Numbered from the stretch's first letter, positions 35,357 through 44,514 are shown. The stretch is DNA of 64,000 nucleotides from CAZZBM01 sp964652255 (GCA_964652255.1 CAZZBM010000001.1:620001-684000), one strand, 5' to 3'. Notes: a model not told the origin generated them from the letters alone. Numbers and translations are program-made.

Positions 35357-35917
35357 TTAAGATTGTTTAAGTAAATGATCTTTTAATTGATCAATGTCTT
35401 TATTTTTTCCAGAAACAGTAAAAATAAGAGGAATTTTTTTATAAAAACTACTCATGACTAAAAGATTTTTTTGAAATTGAGCTCTCTCTTTTTGGGTTTT
35501 TAATTGATCTATTTTATTAAAAACAAGAATTTTTTTATGTCCACTTGATTGAATAAATTCATAAAAAAGCTGGTCACTCTTTTGATGAGGATTAACAGCA
35601 TCTTGAATAAAAATGAGGGTAGCTTCATGAAGATTTTCTAAAGCATTAAGGATAAGATCAGTCCATTGCTTTTGCTCTTTTTTTGATCTTACTGAGTAAC
35701 CAAATCCTGGTAAATCTAAAATATAGAAGTTGTCTTTTTTAAAAAGATTTAAAGCTCTTGTTTTTCCTGGGGTTTTAGAAGTTCTTGCCATAAAACCAAA
35801 AAGAGCATTGATAAGAGTGGATTTACCTACATTACTTCTTCCAAAAAAACAAAAAATAGGACTCCTTCTTTGAAGATCAGGAAGTTGATGAAGCTCTTGA
35901 TAAGAAGTAATAAACAT
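35357..35917 (-). CDS. engB: Ribosome biogenesis GTPase YsxC/EngB
   Basis: A P-loop GTPase needed for 50S assembly. The 186-residue protein has G1 GRSNVGKST near residue 26, a G2 Thr, G3 DLPGFGYS and G4 NKIDQL, with LNLFKKDNFYILDLPGFGYS as in EngB. It is divergent from accA. Confidence 0.95.
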   Translation of the reverse strand: MFITSYQELHQLPDLQRRSPIFCFFGRSNVGKSTLINALFGFMARTSKTPGKTRALNLFKKDNFYILDLPGFGYSVRSKKEQKQWTDLILNALENLHEATLIFIQDAVNPHQKSDQLFYEFIQSSGHKKILVFNKIDQLKTQKERAQFQKNLLVMSSFYKKIPLIFTVSGKNKDIDQLKDHLLKQS

Positions 35918-35975
35918 AGCTTTTTTTAAACTATAAGAACTTGCTAGTCAAAGAAAAGCAGTGTAGATAAAGAAA

Positions 35976-36722
35976 ATGTTGGCTTATTGGCAGGAAGTCT
36001 TAAAAGCTAGAAATCCTTCTAATCCTCAATCTGATGATTATATTCAAGATCTTTTTAGCACTTTTGAAGTTATACAAGGAGATGGTCTTTTTAGAGATGA
36101 TCCAAGTATTATAGCTGGTTTTGGGTATATAGATGATCAAAAATGGGCTTTTTTAGGTATTAAAAAAGGAAAGAAAACAAAAGAAAAAGTTGAGTGTCAA
36201 TTTGGAATGCCCAATCCTGAAGGCTACAGAAAAGCACAAAAACTTATGAATTTAGCTCAAAGATTTTCCATCCCTTTAGTGACTTTTATAGATACACCAG
36301 GGGCTTATCCTGGCATCGAAGCGGAAGAGAGAGGGCAATCAAGAGCCATTGCTGAAATCTTAGAATTTTCCTCTTCTTTAACTATTCCTATGGTGAGTTT
36401 TATTATTGGTGAAGGTGGTTCTGGTGGTGCTTTAGCACTAGCTCTTGGCAATAAAGTTTATATGCTAGAACACTCCATCTATTCTGTGATTTCACCAGAA
36501 TCTTGTGCTGCTATTTTGTGGCCAGGGGAATTAAAAGAAAAAGAAGCTGCTTATTATTTAAAAATTCTTCCTCAAGATCTTTTAGAGATGAAACTTATTG
36601 ACGGTATTGTCAAAAAAGAGGAGATAAAAAAGATTTTAAAAAAAGATTTAAAAGAAATTGTTCATCCTCAACAAGAAAGACTTATTAAATTTAGGAATAT
36701 AGATGCTCATGTTTTTCGCTGA
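35976..36722 (+). CDS. accA: Acetyl-CoA carboxylase, carboxyltransferase alpha subunit (short form)
   Basis: Transfers CO2 from carboxybiotin to acetyl-CoA. The 248-residue protein has the core FGMPNPEGYRKAQKLM, FIDTPGAYPG, EERGQSRAIA and IGEGGSGGALALALG. Compared with E. coli AccA (319) it lacks about 60 N-terminal residues and a C-terminal portion. accD is not adjacent. Its last 20 bp overlap the next gene. Confidence 0.92.
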   Translation: MLAYWQEVLKARNPSNPQSDDYIQDLFSTFEVIQGDGLFRDDPSIIAGFGYIDDQKWAFLGIKKGKKTKEKVECQFGMPNPEGYRKAQKLMNLAQRFSIPLVTFIDTPGAYPGIEAEERGQSRAIAEILEFSSSLTIPMVSFIIGEGGSGGALALALGNKVYMLEHSIYSVISPESCAAILWPGELKEKEAAYYLKILPQDLLEMKLIDGIVKKEEIKKILKKDLKEIVHPQQERLIKFRNIDAHVFR

Positions 36723-37341
36723 AATTATTACTCTTACGGGTGATTTAGGAAGTGGTAAAGGAACCAGCGCTAAACTTTTAGAAAAAAAATTAGGTTATGA
36801 TTATTTTTCTATTGGATCTCTTCAAAGAGCTATGGCTGAAGAAAGAGATATGGGAGTTTTAGAGTTTAATCAACTATCTCTTGTTGATCCTAGTATTGAT
36901 AAAGCTTTAGATGCTAGATTAAAAGAATTTAATCAAAGAAATAAACTGATTATTGACGGAAGAATGGCTTTCTATTTTATTCCTCAATCATTTAAAGTTT
37001 ATCTTAGAGTTGATCCTAGGGTAGCTGCAGAAAGAATTTTTAAAGATAAAGTCAGAAAAGGGGAAGAGAGAACAAGTATTGAGGAAACTCTTTCAAAAAA
37101 TCAAGAAAGAAAAAAAATAGAAACTATGAGGTATGAAAAAATCTATGGAGTTAATGTTGATGATTTGACTCATTATGATTTTATTCTTGATACAACTCAT
37201 TTAAGACCAGAAGAAGTTAGTGAAAAAATTATTCAAGCTTATCAAGGACATTTAAAAAAAGAAAAAATAAAAAAAAGTCTGATTTTATTCATTTTAGCCT
37301 TATCTATTATAGGGATTCTGGTCTATATTTATAAAAAATAA
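36703..37341 (+). CDS. Cytidylate kinase-like P-loop kinase with C-terminal membrane anchor
   Basis: The 212-residue protein has the P-loop GDLGSGKGT near residue 13, YFSIGSLQRAMAEE, a short LID-like region (KVRKGEERTSIEE) and DLTHYDFILDTTHL, matching the short 'cytidylate kinase 2' family more than bacterial Cmk. It would phosphorylate CMP or a related nucleoside monophosphate. Unusually, residues about 190-209 form a hydrophobic membrane helix after a basic stretch (HLKKEKIKKS), so the enzyme is probably tethered to the inner membrane. It overlaps accA by 20 bp and rel by 1 bp. Confidence 0.75.
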   Translation: MLMFFAEIITLTGDLGSGKGTSAKLLEKKLGYDYFSIGSLQRAMAEERDMGVLEFNQLSLVDPSIDKALDARLKEFNQRNKLIIDGRMAFYFIPQSFKVYLRVDPRVAAERIFKDKVRKGEERTSIEETLSKNQERKKIETMRYEKIYGVNVDDLTHYDFILDTTHLRPEEVSEKIIQAYQGHLKKEKIKKSLILFILALSIIGILVYIYKK

Positions 37342-39476
37342 TGATTTTTAAACATGATGAATTTCTTAGTTTTGAAAAATTTCAAGAAACTGTTTTAAGT
37401 TACAATTCTAAAGCTAATATAGATCTTTTAAAAAAAGGTTACGATTATGCTGAAAAAAAACATCAAGGACAAAAAAGAGTTTCAGGAGAGAACTATATTA
37501 TACATCCGCTGCATGTAGCTTATTATGCAGCGTTATTAAAAATGGATGAAGAAACTCTTGTTTCTTGTTTTCTTCATGATGTTATTGAAGATAGTGAAGT
37601 AACCAAAGCAGAACTAGAGTTTGAATTTAATAAAAATATTGCTGAAATTGTTGAAGCCTGCACTAAAGTCTCTAAAATTATTTTTAAAGATAGTAAGAAT
37701 GAAAATTTTAAAAAAATGTTTATTGCTATGGCAAAAGATTTTAGAGTGATTATTGTTAAAATTTTAGATCGGCTTCATAATATGAAGACTTTGAGATTTC
37801 TACATCCAGAAAAAAGACTTATGATTGCTAAAGAAACTTTGGAAGTCTATGTTCCTTTAACAGCAAGACTTGGGCTTCAGATTATTAAAAATGAATTAGA
37901 AGATCTTTCTTTTTACTATACTAATACACCAGCTTATTACCGACTTTCTGAAAAAGTCGCCATGAAAAAAATAGAAAGAGAACAATATATTTTATTTACA
38001 GCTCAAGAACTTAGTGATCATTTAAGAAGTTATGGGATTGATGGAATTATTACAGGTCGAAGTAAAAATCTTTTTTCTATCTATAAAAAAATGAAAAAAA
38101 GAGAGGTAGATTTTGAACAAATTCAAGATCTTCTTGCTTTTAGAATTTTAGTCAACAATATTACAGAGTGCTATAAAACCTTAGGAATTATTCACTCAGA
38201 ATATACTCCTATCCCAGGTCGATTTAAAGACTATATCGCTATTCCTAAAGCTAATAAATATCAGAGTTTACATACTACCATTATGGGACCAAAGACTCAA
38301 AAAATTGAAATTCAAATTAGAACTCATGAAATGCAAGAAGTTGCTGAAAGAGGAATTGCTGCCCATTGGTATTACAAAGATAATGGCTCTGTTGCTGTGA
38401 AAAAAAGTTGGCTAGATGATCTTTTAGAAGATACAAAATTAGATAAAGAAGATCTTGGTCTTTTATCTAAAATTAAAGAAGATTTTCATCAAAAATCTGT
38501 TTTTGTTTTTACCCCTCAAGGAGATATTAAAGAACTTCCTCAAAATGCTACTATTTTAGATTTTGCTTATGCTATTCACTCAGATATTGGACATCATTGT
38601 GAGGGTGGTAAAATTAATAATAAGATGATGCCTTTAAAAACAAAATTAAAAACAGGAGATATTGTTGAGATTCATACAAATAAAAATCAACAACCTTCAA
38701 AAGATTGGCTTAAGATTGCAAAAACGAGTCGAGCTATTAATAAAATCAATCAATGGTTTTTAAAAGAAGATAGAGAAAAACAACAAGCTTCTGGAGAAAA
38801 AATTCTAGAAAAAGCTTTAAAATCAGAAAACTTGACAGTAAAAATATTAGAAAAAAAACAAGAATTAAAAATTCTTTTGGATCAAGCTCATGTTCAAACC
38901 CTTGAAGAACTCTATTATTTGCTTGGAAGTGGAAAGATTGCTTTATCTTTTATTTTACAAAAGTTACCTTTTTTTGCTTTAAAAGAAGAAGTGAAGGAGA
39001 CCATCACTCCTTTAAAAGAATCTTCTTTTAAAAAAGAAAATTCACATTTTATTATTGTTGATCATCTTCAAAATATTGAAACTAAATTAAGCAAATGTTG
39101 TCTCCCTATTCCTTTTGATGATATTATTTGTTTTGTCACAAAAAATCATGGAATTACTGTTCATAGAGAACAATGTCCTAGAGTTCAAGAATTTGAAAAA
39201 AAACAAGAAGTCTTTGCTGAATGGAATCCACAATATCAAAACCTCTATGAAACAAGATTAAAAATTATGACTCAAAATAATCCTGGGGTCATGGCTGATT
39301 TATCAAAATCTCTAGAAAGATTAAAAGTGAATATAGTAGAAGCTTCCATTAAGAGTCTTTCCTCACAGACAGCATTGTTTTTGATGATGATTCAGGTAAA
39401 AAATGACCTAGAACTCTCTCAAGTCATGTCCCAGTTAAGTCTCTTGCCTACTGTCATCACTATAGAAAGGGTTTAG
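37341..39476 (+). CDS. Bifunctional (p)ppGpp synthetase/hydrolase, Rel/SpoT type
   Basis: The 711-residue protein makes and degrades (p)ppGpp. The N-terminal HD domain keeps H55 and the H79-D80 pair (FLHDVIEDS), so the hydrolase should be active; the synthetase has RFKDYIAIPKANKYQSLHTTI. The TGS domain (VFTPQGDIKELP) and a C-terminal zinc-finger/ACT region (NPGVMADLSKSLERL) are present. It is the only Rel homologue here. It starts within the last base of the kinase-like gene. A structured-RNA candidate lies downstream. Confidence 0.95.
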   Translation: MIFKHDEFLSFEKFQETVLSYNSKANIDLLKKGYDYAEKKHQGQKRVSGENYIIHPLHVAYYAALLKMDEETLVSCFLHDVIEDSEVTKAELEFEFNKNIAEIVEACTKVSKIIFKDSKNENFKKMFIAMAKDFRVIIVKILDRLHNMKTLRFLHPEKRLMIAKETLEVYVPLTARLGLQIIKNELEDLSFYYTNTPAYYRLSEKVAMKKIEREQYILFTAQELSDHLRSYGIDGIITGRSKNLFSIYKKMKKREVDFEQIQDLLAFRILVNNITECYKTLGIIHSEYTPIPGRFKDYIAIPKANKYQSLHTTIMGPKTQKIEIQIRTHEMQEVAERGIAAHWYYKDNGSVAVKKSWLDDLLEDTKLDKEDLGLLSKIKEDFHQKSVFVFTPQGDIKELPQNATILDFAYAIHSDIGHHCEGGKINNKMMPLKTKLKTGDIVEIHTNKNQQPSKDWLKIAKTSRAINKINQWFLKEDREKQQASGEKILEKALKSENLTVKILEKKQELKILLDQAHVQTLEELYYLLGSGKIALSFILQKLPFFALKEEVKETITPLKESSFKKENSHFIIVDHLQNIETKLSKCCLPIPFDDIICFVTKNHGITVHREQCPRVQEFEKKQEVFAEWNPQYQNLYETRLKIMTQNNPGVMADLSKSLERLKVNIVEASIKSLSSQTALFLMMIQVKNDLELSQVMSQLSLLPTVITIERV

Positions 39477-39560
39477 ACCTCTTTTTATTCCTAACTCTAT
39501 TTTTTTCCAAGAGAATAAATACTTTTATTTTTTGATCCAGTATTTTTTTGTACACTAAAA

Positions 39561-39655
39561 ACAGACTTATTCTGTCGGGTAAGTCGCCAGGGAGGGTAAG
39601 GTGTAGAGTTACACATTGCCAAGGAAAACAGGTTGTTTGCGTAACAACCTGTTTT
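39561..39655 (+). ncRNA. Structured RNA candidate, three hairpins
   Basis: Three consecutive hairpins lie in the gap after rel. Hairpin 1: GACTTA/TAAGTC (39564-39585). Hairpin 2: GGTAA-G-GTGTA-GAGT-TACAC-A-TTGCC (39595-39620), with one internal mismatch. Hairpin 3: a perfect 13-bp stem, AAAACAGGTTGTT / AACAACCTGTTTT, with loop TGCGT (39625-39655). This block is more G-rich than its surroundings. The downstream gene's ATG is 38 bases past it. I do not recognise a known riboswitch. It could be a leader of the next gene, a small RNA or a processed end of the rel transcript. Confidence 0.5.
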
Positions 39656-39692
39656 GAAAAAAAGGAAGAAAAAAAACAAGGAGTAAGTTGAC

Positions 39693-40154
39693 ATGAAGAA
39701 ATTATTAATTTTAACTACACTAATGTTCTCTAATACAGCATTTGCTGATACAGAAGAGATAAAAAATTTAGCTTTTGTAACAGTAGAAGGTGTTGGAGTG
39801 CTAGCTGCACAACATCAAGGAACTGATGATTTTAAAGCAACCGTTGAAGCATTTATGGATGAAGTGATCAATGGCTTAAATAAAGTTTTTGGTCCTGGAT
39901 TTTATGCTAATCTATTAATGAACAAAATTGAGCCTAAATTAAATGAGTTAAGTGGTAGGTTAACAACAATGATTACTGATAGATTATCAAAAATTGAACC
40001 TAAAAAGAAATTTTGGAAAACTGTTTTTCTTCTTTTTCCAGGATTGCCTGAATTTTTATCTGAAGAAGTTGTTGCACCACTTTTAAACAATCAGCTAAAG
40101 AAGATAATTTTAGATGTACTTGATGGGTCAGCAACAACATCATCTGGTAGATAA
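39693..40154 (+). CDS. Small exported helical protein, unknown
   Basis: The product has 153 residues. The signal peptide is canonical here (MKKLLILTTLMFSNTAFA, cleavage before DTEE), unlike the short leaders elsewhere. The mature protein looks all-helical, with NKIEPKLNELSGRLTTMI and a C-terminal stretch FWKTVFLLFPGLPEFL. A strong AAGGAG lies 8 bases before the ATG. It is followed by a good terminator, so it forms a single-gene unit with the structured leader upstream. No family recognised. Confidence 0.75.
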   Translation: MKKLLILTTLMFSNTAFADTEEIKNLAFVTVEGVGVLAAQHQGTDDFKATVEAFMDEVINGLNKVFGPGFYANLLMNKIEPKLNELSGRLTTMITDRLSKIEPKKKFWKTVFLLFPGLPEFLSEEVVAPLLNNQLKKIILDVLDGSATTSSGR

Positions 40155-40195
40155 AATAAATTAAACAAAAAATCCTTTTTTTCAAAAACCACCTT

Positions 40196-40229
40196 ACCCC
40201 TACCTAAAAAGTAGGGGTTTTTCTTTTTT
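40196..40229 (+). terminator. Rho-independent terminator
   Basis: ACCCCTAC-CTAAAAA-GTAGGGGT followed by a T-rich tail (TTTCTTTTTT). A strong, GC-rich stem for this genome. It ends the transcript of the exported helical protein. Confidence 0.9.
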
Positions 40230-40254
40230 AAAACAATGAGTACAATAAATTGGC

Positions 40255-41511
40255 ATGTCATCATTATTTGAAGGAGAGTTTTTTGAAGGAACTCTTAATT
40301 TTGTTCAAGATTCAGCTCAATTTTTAAAATTAGAAAAAGATTTTATTCAAAGATTACTAACTCCTGAGAGAAGTTTACAAGTATCACTTCCTATTACTAT
40401 GGACAATGGAACTGTTAAGGTTTTTCAAGGATACCGAGTTCATTACTCTACAACACTTGGTCCAGGTAAAGGAGGTGTTAGATATCATGAAGATGTCTCT
40501 CTTTCTGAAACAGCAGCTCTAGCACTTTTAATGACCTTAAAATGTGCTCTAGTGGGATTACCTTTAGGAGGAGCTAAAGGGGGCATTAAAGTCAATCCTA
40601 AAGAATTATCTTTGTCAGAACTAGAAAGATTATCAAGAAGATATATTCTTGAAATTCATCCGATTATAGGTCCAGCAAGAGATATTCCTGCTCCTGATAT
40701 TGGAACAGATGAACAAGTGATGGCTTGGTATATGGATGCTTATTCAGAATTACAAGGTTATGCTGTTCCTGGAATTATCACTGGTAAACCCATAGAGCTA
40801 GGAGGATCTTTAGGAAGACAAGAAGCTACAGGTCTGGGTGTTGTTTATTGTTTAGACTTTGCTTTAAATCATTTAAAAAAAAATCTTCTTGGTATGACTA
40901 TTGCTCTTCAAGGTTTTGGAAAGGTAGCTATCCCAGCAGCTCTAGAACTTTATAAAAAAGGATGTAAGATTGTGGCTGTATCAGATAACTTGGGTGGTCT
41001 TTATGATGAAAAAGGTCTTCCTGTTGAAGAACTTGTTCGTTTTGTAAGAAGTGGTTCTTCTTTACAAAATTTTTCTCAAGGAAAAAAAATATCTAATGAA
41101 GAATTATTAACCCTGCCTGTTGATATTCTTATTCCTGCTGCTATTGATGGAGTGATTACCTTAAAAAATGCTTCTCATATTCAAGCAAAAATTATTGCTG
41201 AAGGAGCTAATGGTCCTATTGTGAACGAAGCTATGACTGTTTTAGAGAAAAAAAATATTTTTATTATTCCTGATATCTTATGCAATGCTGGAGGAGTGAT
41301 TGTTTCTTATATGGAATGGGTTCAAAATAGTCAAAGATTTTTATGGCGACTAGAAACTATTCAAAAAGAACTTCATCATATTTTGGAGCAATCTTTTAAG
41401 GAAGTTTTAAAGACTCAAGAAGAATATAAGGTTTCTTTTAAAAAAGCAGCGCAATTATTAGCTTTAAAAAAATTAATCAAAGCTATGAAACTAAGAGGTC
41501 TTTCTTCTTAA
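40255..41511 (+). CDS. Glutamate dehydrogenase family protein
   Basis: The product has 418 residues, homologous to hexameric Glu/Leu dehydrogenases. GPGKGGVRYHEDVS and the substrate/catalytic K108 in PLGGAKGGIKV are present, then the Rossmann domain (LQGFGKVAIPAALEL) and PDILCNAGGVIVSYMEW near the end. Length and motifs favour glutamate dehydrogenase. It interconverts glutamate and 2-oxoglutarate. No clear ribosome-binding site precedes the ATG. It is convergent with polA (4-bp overlap). Confidence 0.9.
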   Translation: MSSLFEGEFFEGTLNFVQDSAQFLKLEKDFIQRLLTPERSLQVSLPITMDNGTVKVFQGYRVHYSTTLGPGKGGVRYHEDVSLSETAALALLMTLKCALVGLPLGGAKGGIKVNPKELSLSELERLSRRYILEIHPIIGPARDIPAPDIGTDEQVMAWYMDAYSELQGYAVPGIITGKPIELGGSLGRQEATGLGVVYCLDFALNHLKKNLLGMTIALQGFGKVAIPAALELYKKGCKIVAVSDNLGGLYDEKGLPVEELVRFVRSGSSLQNFSQGKKISNEELLTLPVDILIPAAIDGVITLKNASHIQAKIIAEGANGPIVNEAMTVLEKKNIFIIPDILCNAGGVIVSYMEWVQNSQRFLWRLETIQKELHHILEQSFKEVLKTQEEYKVSFKKAAQLLALKKLIKAMKLRGLSS

Positions 41512-43721
41512 ATTCTTTCTTGTTCTTCTAAGTTAAAACCTTTCTTTAAAGAAACCTTTAAAGGTATCTTTAAAGGATAAATAGATTCCATAATCTTCTT
41601 CACTTGAAATGAAAAATCTTGAAGTTTTTCTTCAGGACATTCAAAAATAAGTTCATCATGAATTTGAAGAAGAAGAAAAGTATCCTTGGGAAGAATTTCA
41701 TAAATTTTAATCATACTTAATTTGATAAGATCAGCTGCTGTTCCTTGAATAGGAGTGTTCACTGCTGCTCTTTCAGCAAAAGAACGAATAAAGGCTTGAG
41801 AAGAGTTAATTTCAGGAAGATAACGCCTTCTTCCTAAAAGGGTCTCAACATAAGAATCATGTCGGCATTGGTCCTTTAACGATTCTATAAAACTTTTTAC
41901 TTTAGTAAATTTTTGAAAATAATTTTGAATAAAAGATTTAGCTTCTTCATAAGAAACTTTTAAGTTTTCAGCTAAAGACTGAGCGCCTTGACCATAAAGA
42001 AGAGAAAAATTAATCATTTTGGCAAAATTTCTTTTTTGATCATCTACTTCATCAAAAAGAATTTTAGCTGTAGCGAGATGGATATCTCCATCTTTTTGAA
42101 AAGTTTCAATAAGGTAAGGATCTTCACTAAAATGAGCTAGAATTCTTAACTCTATTTGTGAATAATCAGCTGAGAGAAAAATTTTATGTGCAGGTGCTAT
42201 AAAGCCTTTTCTGAGTGAACGACCTAAAGAGGACTTAATGGGAATATTTTGTAAGTTAGGTTTTTCACATGAAAGCCTCCCTGTGACAACTTTTGTTTGT
42301 AAAAAAGTAGGGTGTAATCTATGTTTTTCATCTTGCAGTTGAAGAAAGTTTCTTACATAAGTAGTAAGAAGTTTTTCAATTTCTCGATATTGTAATAATA
42401 AATCAAAAATTTCATGATGAGTTTTTTCTTTAAGTTTTTCTAAAACATCACTATCTGTTGAATATCCTGTTTTTGTTTTTCTAACAACAGGAAACTTCAT
42501 TTCTTGAAAAAGAACTTCAGCAAGTTGTTTGGGTGAATTTAAATTAATTTCTTTTTGAAAAAAAGAAAAAATTTTTTTACTCAAGTTATTTGATTCCTGA
42601 GTCCATTCATGATCTAGATTTTTATAAAATTTTTCATTAATTAAAATTCCATGAGTTTCCATTTTAGCAAGAATAAAAGAAATTTTTTTTTCTAAAAGAT
42701 AAAGATTATAAAGCTTTTCATCTTTTTTTAATTCCAAAAAAAGATTTTCAATGTCAATTTGCTCATGATAGGCTTTATTAAGGATAAAACAAATCAATTC
42801 TGAATCTTCAAAAGTTGTACTCCAGTTTTCTTGATTTTTAAAAAAATTTTTTAGACTAGGTTTAAAGACTAAATGATCTTTTTCTTCTATTTTAAATAGT
42901 TTTTTTGAAAGAGAGAAAAATTCCATATTGGTTAAAAAATTCTTAAAAGAATCTAAATGTAAATTCACCTGCTCAGCTTTACTTAAAAGATGTAGATCTT
43001 TTTTTAATAAAACAAGTTCTTGTGTAAGATCCATATGAAGAAATTCCTGTAAAGCTTTTTGAATCTTTTTATTTTTAATTTGATTTAAATCAATATCTTT
43101 AAGAGTAGAAAATTGTTGTAAAAGCTTTTTAGCTCCTTCTTTACCAATTCCAGGAACTCCAGGGATATGATCAGAGCTATCCCCTACAAGAGTGAGATAA
43201 TCTCCCATTTGATGTGGATGAACTCCAAATTTTTCAAAAACTTTTTTACTATCAATAATTTGATCATCTTTTAAAGACCATAAAAAAGTTTTTTCATCAA
43301 TAAGTTGATACAGATCTTTATCCTCTGAAAGGATTAAAAATCGATCAAAATTATTTTTATTTTGGATTACAAAAGAAGCAATAATATCATCTGCTTCATA
43401 ACCTTTGACCTTAATAATAGGTAATTCTAGACTTTTAAAAAAATCTTCAATGAGTTGAAACTGAGGAATAAGATCTTCGGGAGTTTCTCCTCTATTAGAT
43501 TTATATTCTTGGTAAATTTCTTTTCTATAATTTTCTTCTCTTGGACCATCGGCGGCAATAACAATAAAAGCTTCTGGTTTTTTTTGAACAACTTTAATAA
43601 AACTCGTAACGACTCCGTAGAGAGCCTGAACAGGCACTCCCTGAGAGGTTCTTAGTTCTTTTAAAGCATGATAAGATCTAAAAATTAAATGTGATAGATC
43701 AAAAATTAAACATTCTTTCAC
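41508..43721 (-). CDS. polA: DNA polymerase I without a proofreading domain
   Basis: The 737-residue protein has an N-terminal 5' nuclease domain (about 1-285, with ADDIIASF and GVPGIGKEGA) and a complete C-terminal polymerase domain (about 340-737): VTGRLSCEKPNLQN, DYSQIELR near residue 518 and the HDE triplet near 689. The 3'-5' exonuclease domain is nearly gone: only about 55 residues separate the two, against about 190 in E. coli. Start is GTG 43721, overlapping the RDD gene's stop. It acts in repair and Okazaki-fragment processing. Confidence 0.95.
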   Translation of the reverse strand: MKECLIFDLSHLIFRSYHALKELRTSQGVPVQALYGVVTSFIKVVQKKPEAFIVIAADGPREENYRKEIYQEYKSNRGETPEDLIPQFQLIEDFFKSLELPIIKVKGYEADDIIASFVIQNKNNFDRFLILSEDKDLYQLIDEKTFLWSLKDDQIIDSKKVFEKFGVHPHQMGDYLTLVGDSSDHIPGVPGIGKEGAKKLLQQFSTLKDIDLNQIKNKKIQKALQEFLHMDLTQELVLLKKDLHLLSKAEQVNLHLDSFKNFLTNMEFFSLSKKLFKIEEKDHLVFKPSLKNFFKNQENWSTTFEDSELICFILNKAYHEQIDIENLFLELKKDEKLYNLYLLEKKISFILAKMETHGILINEKFYKNLDHEWTQESNNLSKKIFSFFQKEINLNSPKQLAEVLFQEMKFPVVRKTKTGYSTDSDVLEKLKEKTHHEIFDLLLQYREIEKLLTTYVRNFLQLQDEKHRLHPTFLQTKVVTGRLSCEKPNLQNIPIKSSLGRSLRKGFIAPAHKIFLSADYSQIELRILAHFSEDPYLIETFQKDGDIHLATAKILFDEVDDQKRNFAKMINFSLLYGQGAQSLAENLKVSYEEAKSFIQNYFQKFTKVKSFIESLKDQCRHDSYVETLLGRRRYLPEINSSQAFIRSFAERAAVNTPIQGTAADLIKLSMIKIYEILPKDTFLLLQIHDELIFECPEEKLQDFSFQVKKIMESIYPLKIPLKVSLKKGFNLEEQERI

Positions 43722-44146
43722 TTCTTAAGAACTGTTGTATGAGAAATAAGGTCACTTAGTCTAGATTGAACACTCATTAAAAAAAAGATTTCTAGAAGAG
43801 CAAAAGTTAAAAGAAGAAAACAACTTAAAATAAAACCCCAAAAGGTAAAAAGACCAAGAATCATGAAAATAATATAGAAAAGATTTCTTTCAGCTCCTTC
43901 CTTTAGATTCAAAGAGCTTTGTTCATTGTCTATTTTAATAGTTTTTAAAGAAAAGAGTCTTTTTCCTAAAGCAAATTGTTCTGTTTCACTGGCTGCTAAA
44001 AAAAAAATAGCAACTAAGGTTCCAAATCGACCTAAAAAAATCATTAACAAAACAATGAAAGCAATATCAATAGACTTGGCTAAAAACCTTTCAATAAAAG
44101 AAGCTTGGCTTGCAAAAGTTTTACGATTGTCGTAAAATAAGGTCAC
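43718..44146 (-). CDS. RDD-family membrane protein
   Basis: The 142-residue product has about three membrane helices and the RDD-type pattern: R...A..iD (FIERFLAKSIDIAF), GKRLFSLKTIKID in the middle and LSDLISHTTVLKK at the end. GTG start. It overlaps polA by 4 bp (GTGA) on the same strand. It is a fifth, isolated RDD member in addition to the four at 61.8-63.9 kb. Confidence 0.8.
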   Translation of the reverse strand: MTLFYDNRKTFASQASFIERFLAKSIDIAFIVLLMIFLGRFGTLVAIFFLAASETEQFALGKRLFSLKTIKIDNEQSSLNLKEGAERNLFYIIFMILGLFTFWGFILSCFLLLTFALLEIFFLMSVQSRLSDLISHTTVLKK

Positions 44147-44174
44147 TCTTTAAGAGTAAAAAGGAGCTAAGAAA

Positions 44175-44501
44175 ATGTCAATTCAAGATCTTAATGAAAA
44201 AGATTTTAATGAAATCGTATTAAAAAGTGAAAAACCTGTCATTGTTGATTTTTGGGCTCCTTGGTGCGGTCCCTGCCGAGCACTACATCCTATCCTAGAA
44301 GAAATGAGTCAAGACTTAAAAGAAGAAGCTCTTATTGTTAAAATTAATGTTGATAATAATCCTAATCTCTCCATGGCTTATCAAGTGAGAAGTATCCCTA
44401 CTCTTGTTTTTTTTCATCAAGGACAATTAAAAGGAAGATTAGTTGGAGTGTTACCTAAAAATAATATTGTCGATGAATTTAGAAGAACTATAAAATCTTA
44501 A
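44175..44501 (+). CDS. trxA: Thioredoxin
   Basis: The 108-residue protein has the WCGPC active site (C31, C34) and cis-Pro in RSIPTLVFFHQG. It is a cytoplasmic general disulfide reductase. AAAGGAG precedes the ATG. It is divergent from the RDD gene by 28 bp. A second AAGGAG just after its stop belongs to the next gene. Confidence 0.97.
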   Translation: MSIQDLNEKDFNEIVLKSEKPVIVDFWAPWCGPCRALHPILEEMSQDLKEEALIVKINVDNNPNLSMAYQVRSIPTLVFFHQGQLKGRLVGVLPKNNIVDEFRRTIKS

Positions 44502-44514
44502 AAAAGGAGATTTT

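Noticed and set aside
39497..39694. Minus-strand 65-residue ORF over the structured RNA
   Set aside because: No ribosome-binding site or recognisable product, and it runs across all the inverted repeats.
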